From Synergistaceae bacterium (GTDB lineage: Bacteria > Synergistota > Synergistia > Synergistales > Aminobacteriaceae): 6,164 bases of DNA. Position numbers and translations under genes: made by a program. The DNA lies in contig WRNQ01000066.1 of the NCBI GenBank assembly GCA_009776565.1, positions 1,622 to 7,785 of the forward strand, read 5' to 3'. Numbering within the stretch: position 1 is the first letter of the stretch; each line of letters begins with the position of its first letter. Shown in pieces: positions 1 through 5,891 of this stretch. A model generated the notes under the pieces. It saw only the letters and a list, made by a program, of their open reading frames with translations. It was not told where the DNA came from and searched no databases.

Positions 1-1175
1 CGTAACACCCGCTTTAAAGCATCCCATGACATAAAATTCATCAGTACTTTTTCCGCGTCCAACACAAGGTATCCCCCATTGGCGCGATGCACAGCTCCGG
101 CTACAATATGCTTGAAATCCGTATAAAGATAACCCTGCCGGCTTTCATACTCAACTTTACCGGCTAAATTATAGTAAGTTGGATTCGTTTCCCATATTAC
201 AGGGGCGCCTTTTTTAGGTTCATTGCTAATAAATAAGTTAGCTGAATAGCGGCTGAAATCTATCTCGGAGTTTTCGTCCCTGACTGAAGCTACGAAGACT
301 CCGAAATTTTCTATAACATCCTCGGTCATGCGGTCAAACCATTTTAAAAGCTCGGGAGAGCTGTGTTGTTCACGCAGTTCATGCATTGGAGATTCTATTG
401 CCGCGCGGCATATATCCGACTCCAGTTTGCTTATCTTCTCCTTGAGTTCTTTCTCTCTGTCCCTTATTATTCTCAAAACTTCAAGCGTACTTTGGGACAC
501 TTTATCCGACATTTCCTGAAATTCTTTTCTCTTAGCGGACGGCAAACTCTCGTATTCTTCCGGTTCAAGTTCCCTTACGATTTCCTCTCCCGCTTCATTC
601 TTGTCCGCTATAAGAGGGATATTTACAAATCCCTGAGGGGTACGTTTTAAAGAGAAACCATTCTTGGCCGCTCCTTCTTTTAGTTTGTCCATTTCATCGT
701 TGACAAATTCCTGAAATATTTTTACTAATTGAGCCTTAGCATCCTCATATTGACCTTTTTCAAAAGCTTTGCTTATAGTTATTTTAAGTTCATTTACAAG
801 GTTATCGAGCGCCTGGCATAACTGCTTTCCTTTCCCGGCAGGCACGTGTACTGCAATTGGTTTTCCAGGTTCATCAAAATTATAAAAGTACACCCAGTCA
901 TCCGGCGTTTCGCACTTTTTTGCTATCACCTGAAGACGGGATAAAGCATAACTCGTACGCCCGCTTCCATTTTCACCGGTAACAAAAATATTATATCCAC
1001 GAGCTTGAACAGTAAGCCCGAAGGATATCGACGATACTGCTCTATCCTGTCCTATAGGCTCTTTTACCGGTTTCACTTTTTCGGTATTTGTAAATCCCAG
1101 ATCTTTGGGGTTGGTTTTTCGAACAAGCTCCGAAGTTTTTATTTTGTGCTTTACACTAATTTGATTTAATGTCAT
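1..1175 (-). CDS. Lon-family ATP-dependent protease, AAA_32/LonB-like type (N-terminal half, cut by window edge)
   Basis: This is the first 391 codons of a longer gene; the frame stays open to the left edge. It lies in a class of AAA+ proteases with a C-terminal Lon (S16) Ser-Lys domain, which is outside the window. Family members are usually about 800 residues, so roughly half is present. Visible features are GQDRAV at residues 42-47, a P-loop-like GENGSGRT at 67-74, a DW-x-YFYNFDEP segment at 93-103, a charged helical insertion at about 120-290, NLAGKVE at 336-342, and HRANGGYLVLDAE at 363-375, which is the Walker B region. The P-loop lysine position is Arg73. By family knowledge it should unfold and degrade cytosolic proteins. 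The ATG start at 1173-1175 is fixed by a strong AGGAGAGG site at 1180-1187. A gap of more than 400 nt, with its own promoter candidate, suggests it is transcribed apart from the pheST run. Confidence 0.9.
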   Translation of the reverse strand, partial: MTLNQISVKHKIKTSELVRKTNPKDLGFTNTEKVKPVKEPIGQDRAVSSISFGLTVQARGYNIFVTGENGSGRTSYALSRLQVIAKKCETPDDWVYFYNFDEPGKPIAVHVPAGKGKQLCQALDNLVNELKITISKAFEKGQYEDAKAQLVKIFQEFVNDEMDKLKEGAAKNGFSLKRTPQGFVNIPLIADKNEAGEEIVRELEPEEYESLPSAKRKEFQEMSDKVSQSTLEVLRIIRDREKELKEKISKLESDICRAAIESPMHELREQHSSPELLKWFDRMTEDVIENFGVFVASVRDENSEIDFSRYSANLFISNEPKKGAPVIWETNPTYYNLAGKVEYESRQGYLYTDFKHIVAGAVHRANGGYLVLDAEKVLMNFMSWDALKRVL

Positions 1176-1179
1176 TTTA

Positions 1180-1187
1180 CCTCTCCT
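1180..1187 (-). promoter_or_regulatory. Ribosome binding site of the Lon-family protease gene
   Basis: The minus strand reads AGGAGAGG, and the AGGAG core lies 7 nt before the ATG at 1175. This is close to the ideal anti-Shine-Dalgarno match and fixes the start of the truncated gene. Confidence 0.8.
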
Positions 1188-1213
1188 GTATTTTTATAGA
1201 AACGGACTAAGAC

Positions 1214-1241
1214 ATATTACATTGTTTGAGAATAAAAACAA
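1214..1241 (-). promoter_or_regulatory. Candidate sigma-70-type promoter for the protease gene
   Basis: On the minus strand a TTGTTT hexamer (1236-1241) is followed after 16 nt by TAATAT (1214-1219), which would give a leader of about 30 nt before the ATG at 1175. Both hexamers match the consensus only partly. A perfect TATAAT also occurs further upstream at 1298-1303, but it has no recognisable -35 box at 17 nt. The AT-rich setting supports a promoter somewhere in 1190-1320; the exact choice is weak. Confidence 0.3.
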
Positions 1242-1331
1242 GTGTTATAGAACAGATTTAGAGTAAAGCCGGATATGTTGATTTAATTTCATTGATTATT
1301 ATATGATTCGGCTGTTTAATGCCAGGGATTA

Positions 1332-1366
1332 GAGCTGAGAACTTAGAACTGAGAGCTGAGAACCAG
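1332..1366. repeat. Tandem heptanucleotide repeat, five units, consensus GARCTGA
   Basis: Read on the plus strand the units are gagctga (1332-1338), gaactta (1339-1345), gaactga (1346-1352), gagctga (1353-1359) and gaaccag (1360-1366). The first four differ from each other at one or two positions and the last is degenerate. A 12-bp stretch (agagctgagaac) recurs exactly at 1331 and 1352, as expected from the 7-nt period. It abuts the GTAG-foot hairpin beginning at 1370. No coding role is apparent. Confidence 0.8.
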
Positions 1367-1369
1367 AAC

Positions 1370-1394
1370 GGGGCGATGAGGCATCGCCCCCTAC
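1370..1394 (-). repeat. REP-like hairpin with GTAG foot (copy 1)
   Basis: The plus strand has ggggcgatg (1370-1378), a 3-nt loop and catcgcccc (1382-1390), a perfect 9-bp stem. Read on the minus strand the hairpin is immediately preceded by GTAG (1391-1394). A conserved tetranucleotide at the 5' foot of a short GC-rich hairpin is the hallmark of REP/GTAG elements recognised by REP-associated tyrosine transposases. No such transposase gene lies in the window, so the family assignment is inferred from shape only. It lacks a U-tract on either side and is not a typical intrinsic terminator. Confidence 0.6.
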
Positions 1395-1408
1395 AGTGGC
1401 CGTCACAC

Positions 1409-1443
1409 GCAGGTTGCCGCCCCTTCGGTTCTATGGGGCGATG
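1409..1443 (-). repeat. Degenerate half copy of the GTAG-foot repeat, with a secondary inverted repeat
   Basis: The 18 nt at 1409-1426 match 1595-1612 of the second GTAG hairpin at 16 of 18 positions, in the same orientation. The foot reads GAAG instead of GTAG on the minus strand, and the distal stem arm is not conserved. The same stretch forms another inverted repeat, cgcccc (1418-1423) with ggggcg (1435-1440). The ggggcgatg at 1435-1443 is an exact second copy of the first arm of copy 1 and could pair with its other arm at 1382-1390. Confidence 0.5.
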
Positions 1444-1495
1444 GTTATGGTTAATTAAGATCCCAACAACGGTTATCGTAGCTATGATGCACAAA

Positions 1496-1534
1496 CCCCC
1501 GTCGACTTCGTCGACACCCCCTTTGAAAAGGGGG
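1496..1534. repeat. Compound palindrome: GTCGAC repeat plus a CCCCCTTT/AAAGGGGG hairpin
   Basis: Five C residues (1496-1500) are followed by gtcgac (1501-1506), ttc, and gtcgac again (1510-1515), an inverted repeat whose arms are themselves palindromic. Next comes ccccctt (1517-1523) pairing with aaggggg (1528-1534) around a 4-nt loop. The first C run could alternatively pair with the G run at 1530-1534 and enclose the whole unit. From memory, similar C-run/G-run palindromic units recur in intergenic regions of anaerobic Firmicutes and relatives; this was not checked. No clear terminator U-tract follows on either strand. Confidence 0.6.
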
Positions 1535-1540
1535 CGGTTG

Positions 1541-1572
1541 CGCCAAACGTGGCGTTCCGGTTATCAGAACGC
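1541..1572. repeat. Two short overlapping inverted repeats
   Basis: cgcca (1541-1545) pairs with tggcg (1550-1554) across 4 nt, and gcgttc (1552-1557) pairs with gaacgc (1567-1572) across 9 nt. Because they share bases at 1552-1554, only one can form at a time. They fill the space between the C/G-run palindrome and the second GTAG hairpin and are probably part of the same composite repeat. Confidence 0.4.
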
Positions 1573-1589
1573 GCGACGAGGTATAACAC

Positions 1590-1612
1590 GGGAGGCAGGT
1601 TGCCTCCCCTAC
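1590..1612 (-). repeat. REP-like hairpin with GTAG foot (copy 2), fused to the SYLF stop codon
   Basis: The plus strand has gggaggca (1590-1597), a 3-nt loop and tgcctccc (1601-1608), a perfect 8-bp stem. On the minus strand GTAG (1609-1612) directly precedes it, so it has the same architecture and orientation as copy 1 although the stem sequence differs. The TAG of the foot is the stop codon of the SYLF gene. On the minus strand no U-run follows, so it is a poor intrinsic terminator, but a stem directly after a stop codon could protect the 3' end of the mRNA. On the plus strand it is followed by T-rich sequence, but no plus-strand gene leads into it. Confidence 0.6.
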
Positions 1613-2283
1613 TTTCTTTTGATTATTTTGTTAAGTTCAGATAGCAGTTCCTTCACATCAGATTTTGACGCTTTTCGCTTTAGGGCTTGTTCTATGCTGA
1701 TTTTTTCTCCCCAGTAATCGTTGTTCATTTTATGGTTTGCTCCAACCGCTGTTCCGTCAAGGTTAACTCCAGCAAAAAGTCCTTTTGCCATTGAATAGCT
1801 GTAAATAGACGCGCGGAAGCTGCCGTCCGTCGCTGCTCCAGTCTCCCTTCCAACCGGTCCGGCTGCTAAACCAATATTAGCTCCGAGCTTTGATTTATTG
1901 TCAGTAAAAGCTTTCATTCCGGCTTGATTGTTTATGCAAAAAAGCAGCGAAACCTTTTGAGCCCCTATTTGAAGACCTATGGACCCTCCAGTCATTTCAA
2001 AAAAACTTGGACCATACCATTGTTTGTCTTTACGGGCAAGTATAAGTCCGTAACCATGCTGACCGCCAATTATGATTCCTGCTTTTATCATGCTTGGGAC
2101 TATGGCAACGCCATGCCCGTTATCGATAAGCTCCGCCATTTTACCTACATCATCCTGATTTCCCATTTCCTGCAGGACATCAATTGCATCACTGATTATT
2201 GTCCTCGGAGACGCGGCATATGCGCAAGCAGAGAAGAAACAAACAAATACAATTAAAAATAATGATATTCTGAATCGCTTCAT
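1609..2283 (-). CDS. Secreted SYLF-domain (Ysc84-like) lipid-binding family protein
   Basis: The 224-residue product starts with a Sec signal peptide: MKRFR, a hydrophobic core at about 6-19, and an AYA-A signal peptidase I site after residue 23. Cys20 in FSAC is an imperfect lipobox, so a lipoprotein form is possible but less likely. The rest fits the SYLF/Ysc84 fold: GVAIVPSMIKAGIIIGGQHGYG (roughly 58-79), GPSFFEMTGGSIGLQIGAQ (91-109), a glycine-rich middle, and DGSFRASIYSYSMAKGLFAGVNLDG (153-177). Eukaryotic SYLF proteins bind phosphoinositides and actin. Bacterial secreted forms are poorly characterised and presumed to be envelope or lipid associated. A GAGGAG site (2293-2298) 9 nt before the ATG supports the start. 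It lies 39 nt after cvpA and is the last gene of the run. The final codon and the stop overlap the GTAG foot of a REP-like hairpin. Confidence 0.88.
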   Translation of the reverse strand: MKRFRISLFLIVFVCFFSACAYAASPRTIISDAIDVLQEMGNQDDVGKMAELIDNGHGVAIVPSMIKAGIIIGGQHGYGLILARKDKQWYGPSFFEMTGGSIGLQIGAQKVSLLFCINNQAGMKAFTDNKSKLGANIGLAAGPVGRETGAATDGSFRASIYSYSMAKGLFAGVNLDGTAVGANHKMNNDYWGEKISIEQALKRKASKSDVKELLSELNKIIKRK

Positions 2284-2322
2284 GTTTTCTCACTCCTCTT
2301 TAATATTCACATTGTCCGATTA

Positions 2323-2847
2323 CTATACGATTTGGGGAACAAGTTGCGCAGCTTCAAAAATTCCCTTCGATACTAAAAAGTTATATACGTAAGGCCAGAC
2401 TTCTTTAGCTAAGTTCATAAAAATCGAAACATCAATCCATCCCTGACCAATTTCCGGAGCTAAATGCGTTATTCCGCCATAAACTGCAATAACTATAGCT
2501 CCTCCTGTTGCAAAACCAATAAGCATTCCTGCCATATGGTTTATTGATGAAAGCCGCGTAAAACTTATCAGAGAGCATAAAAGCTTTGATATGAGCGTAA
2601 TTACTGCTGCCGCACAGAAAAACAAAATAGCCATTGCCGCTATTCTTGCTATCGATTCATCAACATTTGGAAAATGTTTAAGAAACAACGCCGCTCCTTC
2701 TTCAGAAAATACCCAGGCAAAATAAGTTCCGCAAAACAAGCTGACGAAATACATTACAGCACTGATAAACCCGCTCAACAATCCAATTATACCTAACGCT
2801 ACAATAACTAAGGCTGCAGCTATATCAAATAACTGAGCGACACTCAT
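2323..2847 (-). CDS. cvpA: CvpA-family integral membrane protein
   Basis: A protein of 174 residues with four likely membrane segments, at about 8-28, 29-48, 66-92 and 104-124, then a more polar tail. The LSSINHMAGMLIGFATGG stretch after the third segment is the typical CvpA feature (a positively charged loop followed by glycine-spaced helix). Named after a gene needed for colicin V production in E. coli, the family is widespread and linked to envelope stress resistance; its biochemical role is not settled. Two in-frame ATGs exist. The AAGGAGG site (2856-2862) is only 2 nt from the ATG at 2853 but 8 nt from the ATG at 2847, so the second is chosen; the longer form would add two residues. It follows the zapA-like gene by 56 nt, and zapA-cvpA neighbours downstream of pheT are common in other bacteria. 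Confidence 0.85.
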   Translation of the reverse strand: MSVAQLFDIAAALVIVALGIIGLLSGFISAVMYFVSLFCGTYFAWVFSEEGAALFLKHFPNVDESIARIAAMAILFFCAAAVITLISKLLCSLISFTRLSSINHMAGMLIGFATGGAIVIAVYGGITHLAPEIGQGWIDVSIFMNLAKEVWPYVYNFLVSKGIFEAAQLVPQIV

Positions 2848-2903
2848 TTGCATTTCCTCCTTGGGAATAATTGATTATCACCGAACATACTTTAGAATTG
2901 GAA

Positions 2904-3149
2904 TTATTGCATTTTTTCCATAGTATCAAGAAGAAGCCTCAGGCGACGGGAAATCTTTTCAAGCTTCCAGCCAAGAGTCATGCAAATAATTGCAAGCTGA
3001 TCTTCCTGAGGCACTTGCTCTTCCAACTTTTCAGTTACTTCGGATATCATGCGCGTCAAACTATTGAGCGCATTGTCGTCTAACACTGTCCAAAGCGTGT
3101 AAGTCCCCTTTCCAAGCTTTAAATTGACCTTGCGAAGCTCTGCTGACAT
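2904..3149 (-). CDS. zapA: ZapA-like cell division protein
   Basis: This small protein of 81 residues opens with a beta-rich ZapA-type head (KVNLKLGKGTYTLWTVLDD, about 7-25), followed by a helix with TRMISEVTEKLEE and a second long helix (DQLAIICMTLGWKLEKISRRL, about 50-70) that matches the dimerising helix of ZapA. Length is normal for the family (about 80-110). ZapA binds FtsZ and bundles its filaments at the division ring. The stop of the upstream coiled-coil gene is TGATG, overlapping this ATG by one base, so the two are probably translationally coupled. A GTG at 3152 would give a 4-nt overlap and one extra residue. Sequence conservation in ZapA is low, so the call rests on domain pattern plus position between pheT and cvpA. 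Confidence 0.75.
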   Translation of the reverse strand: MSAELRKVNLKLGKGTYTLWTVLDDNALNSLTRMISEVTEKLEEQVPQEDQLAIICMTLGWKLEKISRRLRLLLDTMEKMQ

Positions 3150-3436
3150 CACGCGCCTGTTAATACTGCTGAAGTCTTTGATTCAAGAATTGAGTCAAGC
3201 CTTTTATGTAATGACTCTATTTTGGAATCAAACATAGTGCGCTCTTCTTCGTAAAGCTGACATTGCAGCTTTAACTCCTCTATCTCTTCAGTCGATTCAC
3301 GTCTTATTCTTTCTATTTCTTCATTTTTCAATGCAAGTTCATTGCGTAAGTTATTTCTCTCTCCAAGTATTTCACTAAAGTTTTGAGCCACTTTCTCAGC
3401 TACGCGCTCAAGTTCTTCAAATCTATCCACATTCAT
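3149..3436 (-). CDS. Small coiled-coil protein, possible ZapB-like partner of ZapA
   Basis: A 95-residue protein rich in Glu, Arg, Leu and Ile with no membrane segment or signal peptide. Residues of about 5-85 show heptad-like spacing of hydrophobic residues (for example LALKNEEIERIRR and IEELKLQCQLYEEE), so nearly the whole chain should be one coiled coil; the tail SKTSAVLTGA is unstructured in appearance. ZapB is a small, all coiled-coil division protein that binds ZapA, and a small coiled-coil gene directly upstream of zapA is seen in Proteobacteria. The link here is by shape and position, since coiled coils match many families by composition alone. The GAAGG site (3440-3444) is only 3 nt from the ATG at 3436; a GTG at the third codon would have better spacing, so the start is slightly uncertain. 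It sits 33 nt after pheT. Confidence 0.6.
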   Translation of the reverse strand: MNVDRFEELERVAEKVAQNFSEILGERNNLRNELALKNEEIERIRRESTEEIEELKLQCQLYEEERTMFDSKIESLHKRLDSILESKTSAVLTGA

Positions 3437-3469
3437 ACACCTTCTTTTGAAAAAGTTATTTATTCTTAA

Positions 3470-5890
3470 TTATCTTAAAGTATAACCGCTTTTTTCAAGA
3501 CAATGTCTGACTACTCCATGAACGTTTTCTATTTCTTCTTCCTTCAATGTATGATCATGTGCGCGATAAGACAGAGAAAAGGCAAGGCTCTGCATTCCAT
3601 CAGGGATTCCTTTACCTTCATATATATCGAACAAATTAATACTCTCCAGAATGTTTTTAGCTCCGCAATTAAGAGCTGCACCGCGAATCTGAGCAACTAT
3701 ATTACTATAAGGAATATTTACCGGAACAATAACTGAAATATCACGAGTAGCAGCAGGAAATGCTATAGGAGCAGAGAAAGCAGGCTTCACTTCCTCTTGG
3801 AGCGACGAAACATCCAATTCGAACGCATATACCGCCCCTCCTGAAAATCCTAGCGACTCTTCAATTGATGGTTTCAGTCTCAACAAGAACCCTATTTTTT
3901 TGCCATCGCACAATACATTTGCTGTTTGTCCGGCGCGCCCAAAAGGTTCTTCCCCTCTTTCAAATGTGAAAGCGCGGTTTATGCGCTCCCCGATTGCTAA
4001 TACATCCGATTTTACCGTAAAGAAGCTCTCGCCGTCGTTCCATACGAGGCGGGATTCTTTGCCAGTGAAAACTGCTCCTGCTATATACTCTGATTCCGAT
4101 TCAAGGTAAACGTGTCCCTGTTCAAAAAATCTAAGCGGTTTGCGCCATCCTGAAGCGATGTTATTCTGCATACACTTTACCAGTCCGGGCAAAATGCTTG
4201 TCCTCATGCAGCTCATCTCCGCGCTTATAGGATTTGATAAAAGGCGCGCGCGCGATCTTGGGTCGCTTTCATCTTTCAGATTAAAATCGGACAGAAATGC
4301 CGGCGGTAAAAAAGTATAAGTTAACGCTTCGTTATACCCGCGCGCCAGCAATACTGATCTGAGCTTTGCTGAAAGAGAAGTGATTTCGCCGACTCTGCCC
4401 TGACGAACATTGTTCGGCAACCGAGGCTCAATTTCATTATATCCCCGGAACCTTCCAACCTCTTCTATCAAGTCTTCCTCAATCGAAATATCCGGTCTCC
4501 AGGAAGGAGCAGCATATGTGACGCTCTCCTCGGACGACTCAATTACAATTAACCCAAAACCTTCAAGTATCTTGTTTGACTCCTGTAAGTCACTCCAAAG
4601 CAATATTCTATGGAGCTTTTCCTTAGTTAAAGTCACTTTACTAGGCTGTCTTTTATGATTAACAGCCGTCATTGGGACAAACCCGCACTGACTCGCTCCC
4701 CATTTGCTCATGAGCCCCAGAGCATAATTCATAGCCGGCAAAGCTGCTTCCGTATCCACAACGCGTGCATAACGATGCGCCGCTTCGGATTGAATTCCTA
4801 ACCTGCGCGATGTATGGCTTACACGCAAAGCCTCAAACGAAGCGCTTTCAAGAGCTACTTTTGTAGTAGACGACCTTATTTCACTGTTTAAACCGCCCAT
4901 AACTCCCGCTATTCCGACCGGAACGCCGCCGCTGGTTATCAACATGTCCTGTTCGGTCAAGTCTCTTTCTTTGCCATCAAGCGTAGTTATTTTTTCCTCC
5001 CGCTCCGCGCTTCTTACCGTTATCTCCCTTGCGGGAAGTGATTCCAGGTCAAAAGCATGAAGCGGCTGACCGGTGACTAACATCGCAAGGTTCGTTGCGT
5101 CAACCATGTTTGAAATAGGACGCATTCCCATAAATGACAGGAGAATGCGCGTAATTATTGGGGAAGGAGCTATTTTTATATCGATGGCAGCTCCAAGTAA
5201 ATATTGAAGGCATCCTTTGTCAGGCAGAGATATCCCATTAAAGTGATAAGGAAATTCTTTATCTCCTACCCCTTTCATTTGGCTGATAGGATCTTTAAGC
5301 ACTGAGCCGGGAAAAAGCCCCATAAGTTCACGCGACAAACCCATAACGCTTAGAAGGTCTCCCCGGTTTGGCGTTATTGAAAGATCAAGTAACACATCAT
5401 CAAGACCAAGGGCAGCCTTAGCGCAACTGCCAACAACAAACAAATCGTCATCGCATGTATTCTCGTTTAAACGTAAAATCCCATGTTCAAGACCAATTTC
5501 CGGAATGCCAAGTTCTTCCGCTGAAAGAAGCATCCCATCACTCTGCACTCCATCAAACGTTCGCGAACTCAAGACCGTTCCGTCAGCGAGCACGGCGCCG
5601 ACAGGACCGTAGGGAACGATATCTCCTGATTTAAGATTAACAGCCGCTGTAACGCAAATGGCGCTTTTACCGCCGCCTGTATTAATCTCGGCAATGTACC
5701 ATGTATCCTTACGCGGATGTTTATATATATTAGTTATTCCAGCCACGACTATATCTCTTACTTTTTCACACGGGGCATGAATTGACTCTACTTCAACCCC
5801 CGCAAAAGTAAGCCTGTCGGCAAGAATATCCAGCGTGACGCCAACTGGAAGAGTGATAAATTCATTAATAAGTTTATACGATACCAACAT
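3470..5890 (-). CDS. pheT: Phenylalanine-tRNA ligase beta subunit
   Basis: A full-length 806-residue bacterial PheT, which joins PheS in the alpha2-beta2 enzyme charging tRNA-Phe (EC 6.1.1.20) in the cytosol. Domains in order: an EMAP II-like tRNA-binding domain (about 40-150, with HPRKD and FDGVQSDGMLLSAEELG); the B3/B4 editing domain that removes Tyr-tRNA-Phe (about 215-390, with GQPLHAFD at 274-281, TLDG at 303-306, AGVMGG at 328-333 and RRLGIQSEA at 362-370); the B5 domain (about 418-490, with PSWRPDISIEEDLIEEVGR); a catalytic-like core domain (about 500-690); and a ferredoxin-fold anticodon-binding domain (about 705-806, starting FPAATRDIS). The ATG at 5890 lies 1 nt after the pheS stop, behind a GGGAG site inside the end of pheS. 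Minor oddities are VTAAVN in place of the usual CGAPN motif and DHT where RT is common near the end; both are probably lineage variation. Confidence 0.97.
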   Translation of the reverse strand: MLVSYKLINEFITLPVGVTLDILADRLTFAGVEVESIHAPCEKVRDIVVAGITNIYKHPRKDTWYIAEINTGGGKSAICVTAAVNLKSGDIVPYGPVGAVLADGTVLSSRTFDGVQSDGMLLSAEELGIPEIGLEHGILRLNENTCDDDLFVVGSCAKAALGLDDVLLDLSITPNRGDLLSVMGLSRELMGLFPGSVLKDPISQMKGVGDKEFPYHFNGISLPDKGCLQYLLGAAIDIKIAPSPIITRILLSFMGMRPISNMVDATNLAMLVTGQPLHAFDLESLPAREITVRSAEREEKITTLDGKERDLTEQDMLITSGGVPVGIAGVMGGLNSEIRSSTTKVALESASFEALRVSHTSRRLGIQSEAAHRYARVVDTEAALPAMNYALGLMSKWGASQCGFVPMTAVNHKRQPSKVTLTKEKLHRILLWSDLQESNKILEGFGLIVIESSEESVTYAAPSWRPDISIEEDLIEEVGRFRGYNEIEPRLPNNVRQGRVGEITSLSAKLRSVLLARGYNEALTYTFLPPAFLSDFNLKDESDPRSRARLLSNPISAEMSCMRTSILPGLVKCMQNNIASGWRKPLRFFEQGHVYLESESEYIAGAVFTGKESRLVWNDGESFFTVKSDVLAIGERINRAFTFERGEEPFGRAGQTANVLCDGKKIGFLLRLKPSIEESLGFSGGAVYAFELDVSSLQEEVKPAFSAPIAFPAATRDISVIVPVNIPYSNIVAQIRGAALNCGAKNILESINLFDIYEGKGIPDGMQSLAFSLSYRAHDHTLKEEEIENVHGVVRHCLEKSGYTLR

Positions 5891-5891
5891 A

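Larger units (their letters stand above)
1176..1608. other. Intergenic region: AT-rich leader of the protease gene plus a composite repeat cluster
   Basis: This 433-nt gap separates the SYLF gene from the Lon-family protease gene. No credible coding frame was found in it. The part at about 1176-1320 is AT-rich and carries the protease ribosome binding site and weak promoter-like hexamers. The part at about 1325-1608 is GC-rich and consists almost entirely of short tandem and inverted repeats, listed separately. The sharp change in base composition suggests that the repeats arrived as separate modules. Confidence 0.75.

Noticed and set aside
328..650. Plus-strand open frames antisense to the Lon-family protease
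   Set aside because: The minus strand carries a continuous and well-matched protease frame through this stretch; the plus frames are shadows.
1365..1445. Possible tRNA or structured RNA
   Set aside because: Stem-loops are present, but no cloverleaf, no T-loop consensus and no acceptor stem could be built.
1258..1494. Minus-strand open frame of 78 codons in the intergenic gap
   Set aside because: It lies mostly in repeat sequence, lacks a clear ribosome binding site and shows no family pattern.
1325..1612. CRISPR array
   Set aside because: Repeats are short, differ in type and spacing, and there are no regular repeat-spacer units.
1590..1625. Intrinsic terminator reading on the plus strand
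   Set aside because: The hairpin is followed by T-rich sequence on that strand, but no plus-strand gene leads into it and the T-rich part is the coding end of the SYLF gene. The GTAG-foot repeat explains the hairpin better.
1319..1717. Plus-strand open frame of 132 codons
   Set aside because: It runs across the repeat island and antisense into the end of the SYLF gene. Its product has no recognisable domain and composition reflects the repeats.
1924..2256. Plus-strand open frame antisense to the SYLF gene
   Set aside because: It fully overlaps a well-supported gene with signal peptide and domain, and has no family features of its own.
2848..2903. Internal promoter ahead of cvpA
   Set aside because: A GATAAT-like hexamer is present on the minus strand, but no -35 box at suitable spacing was found.
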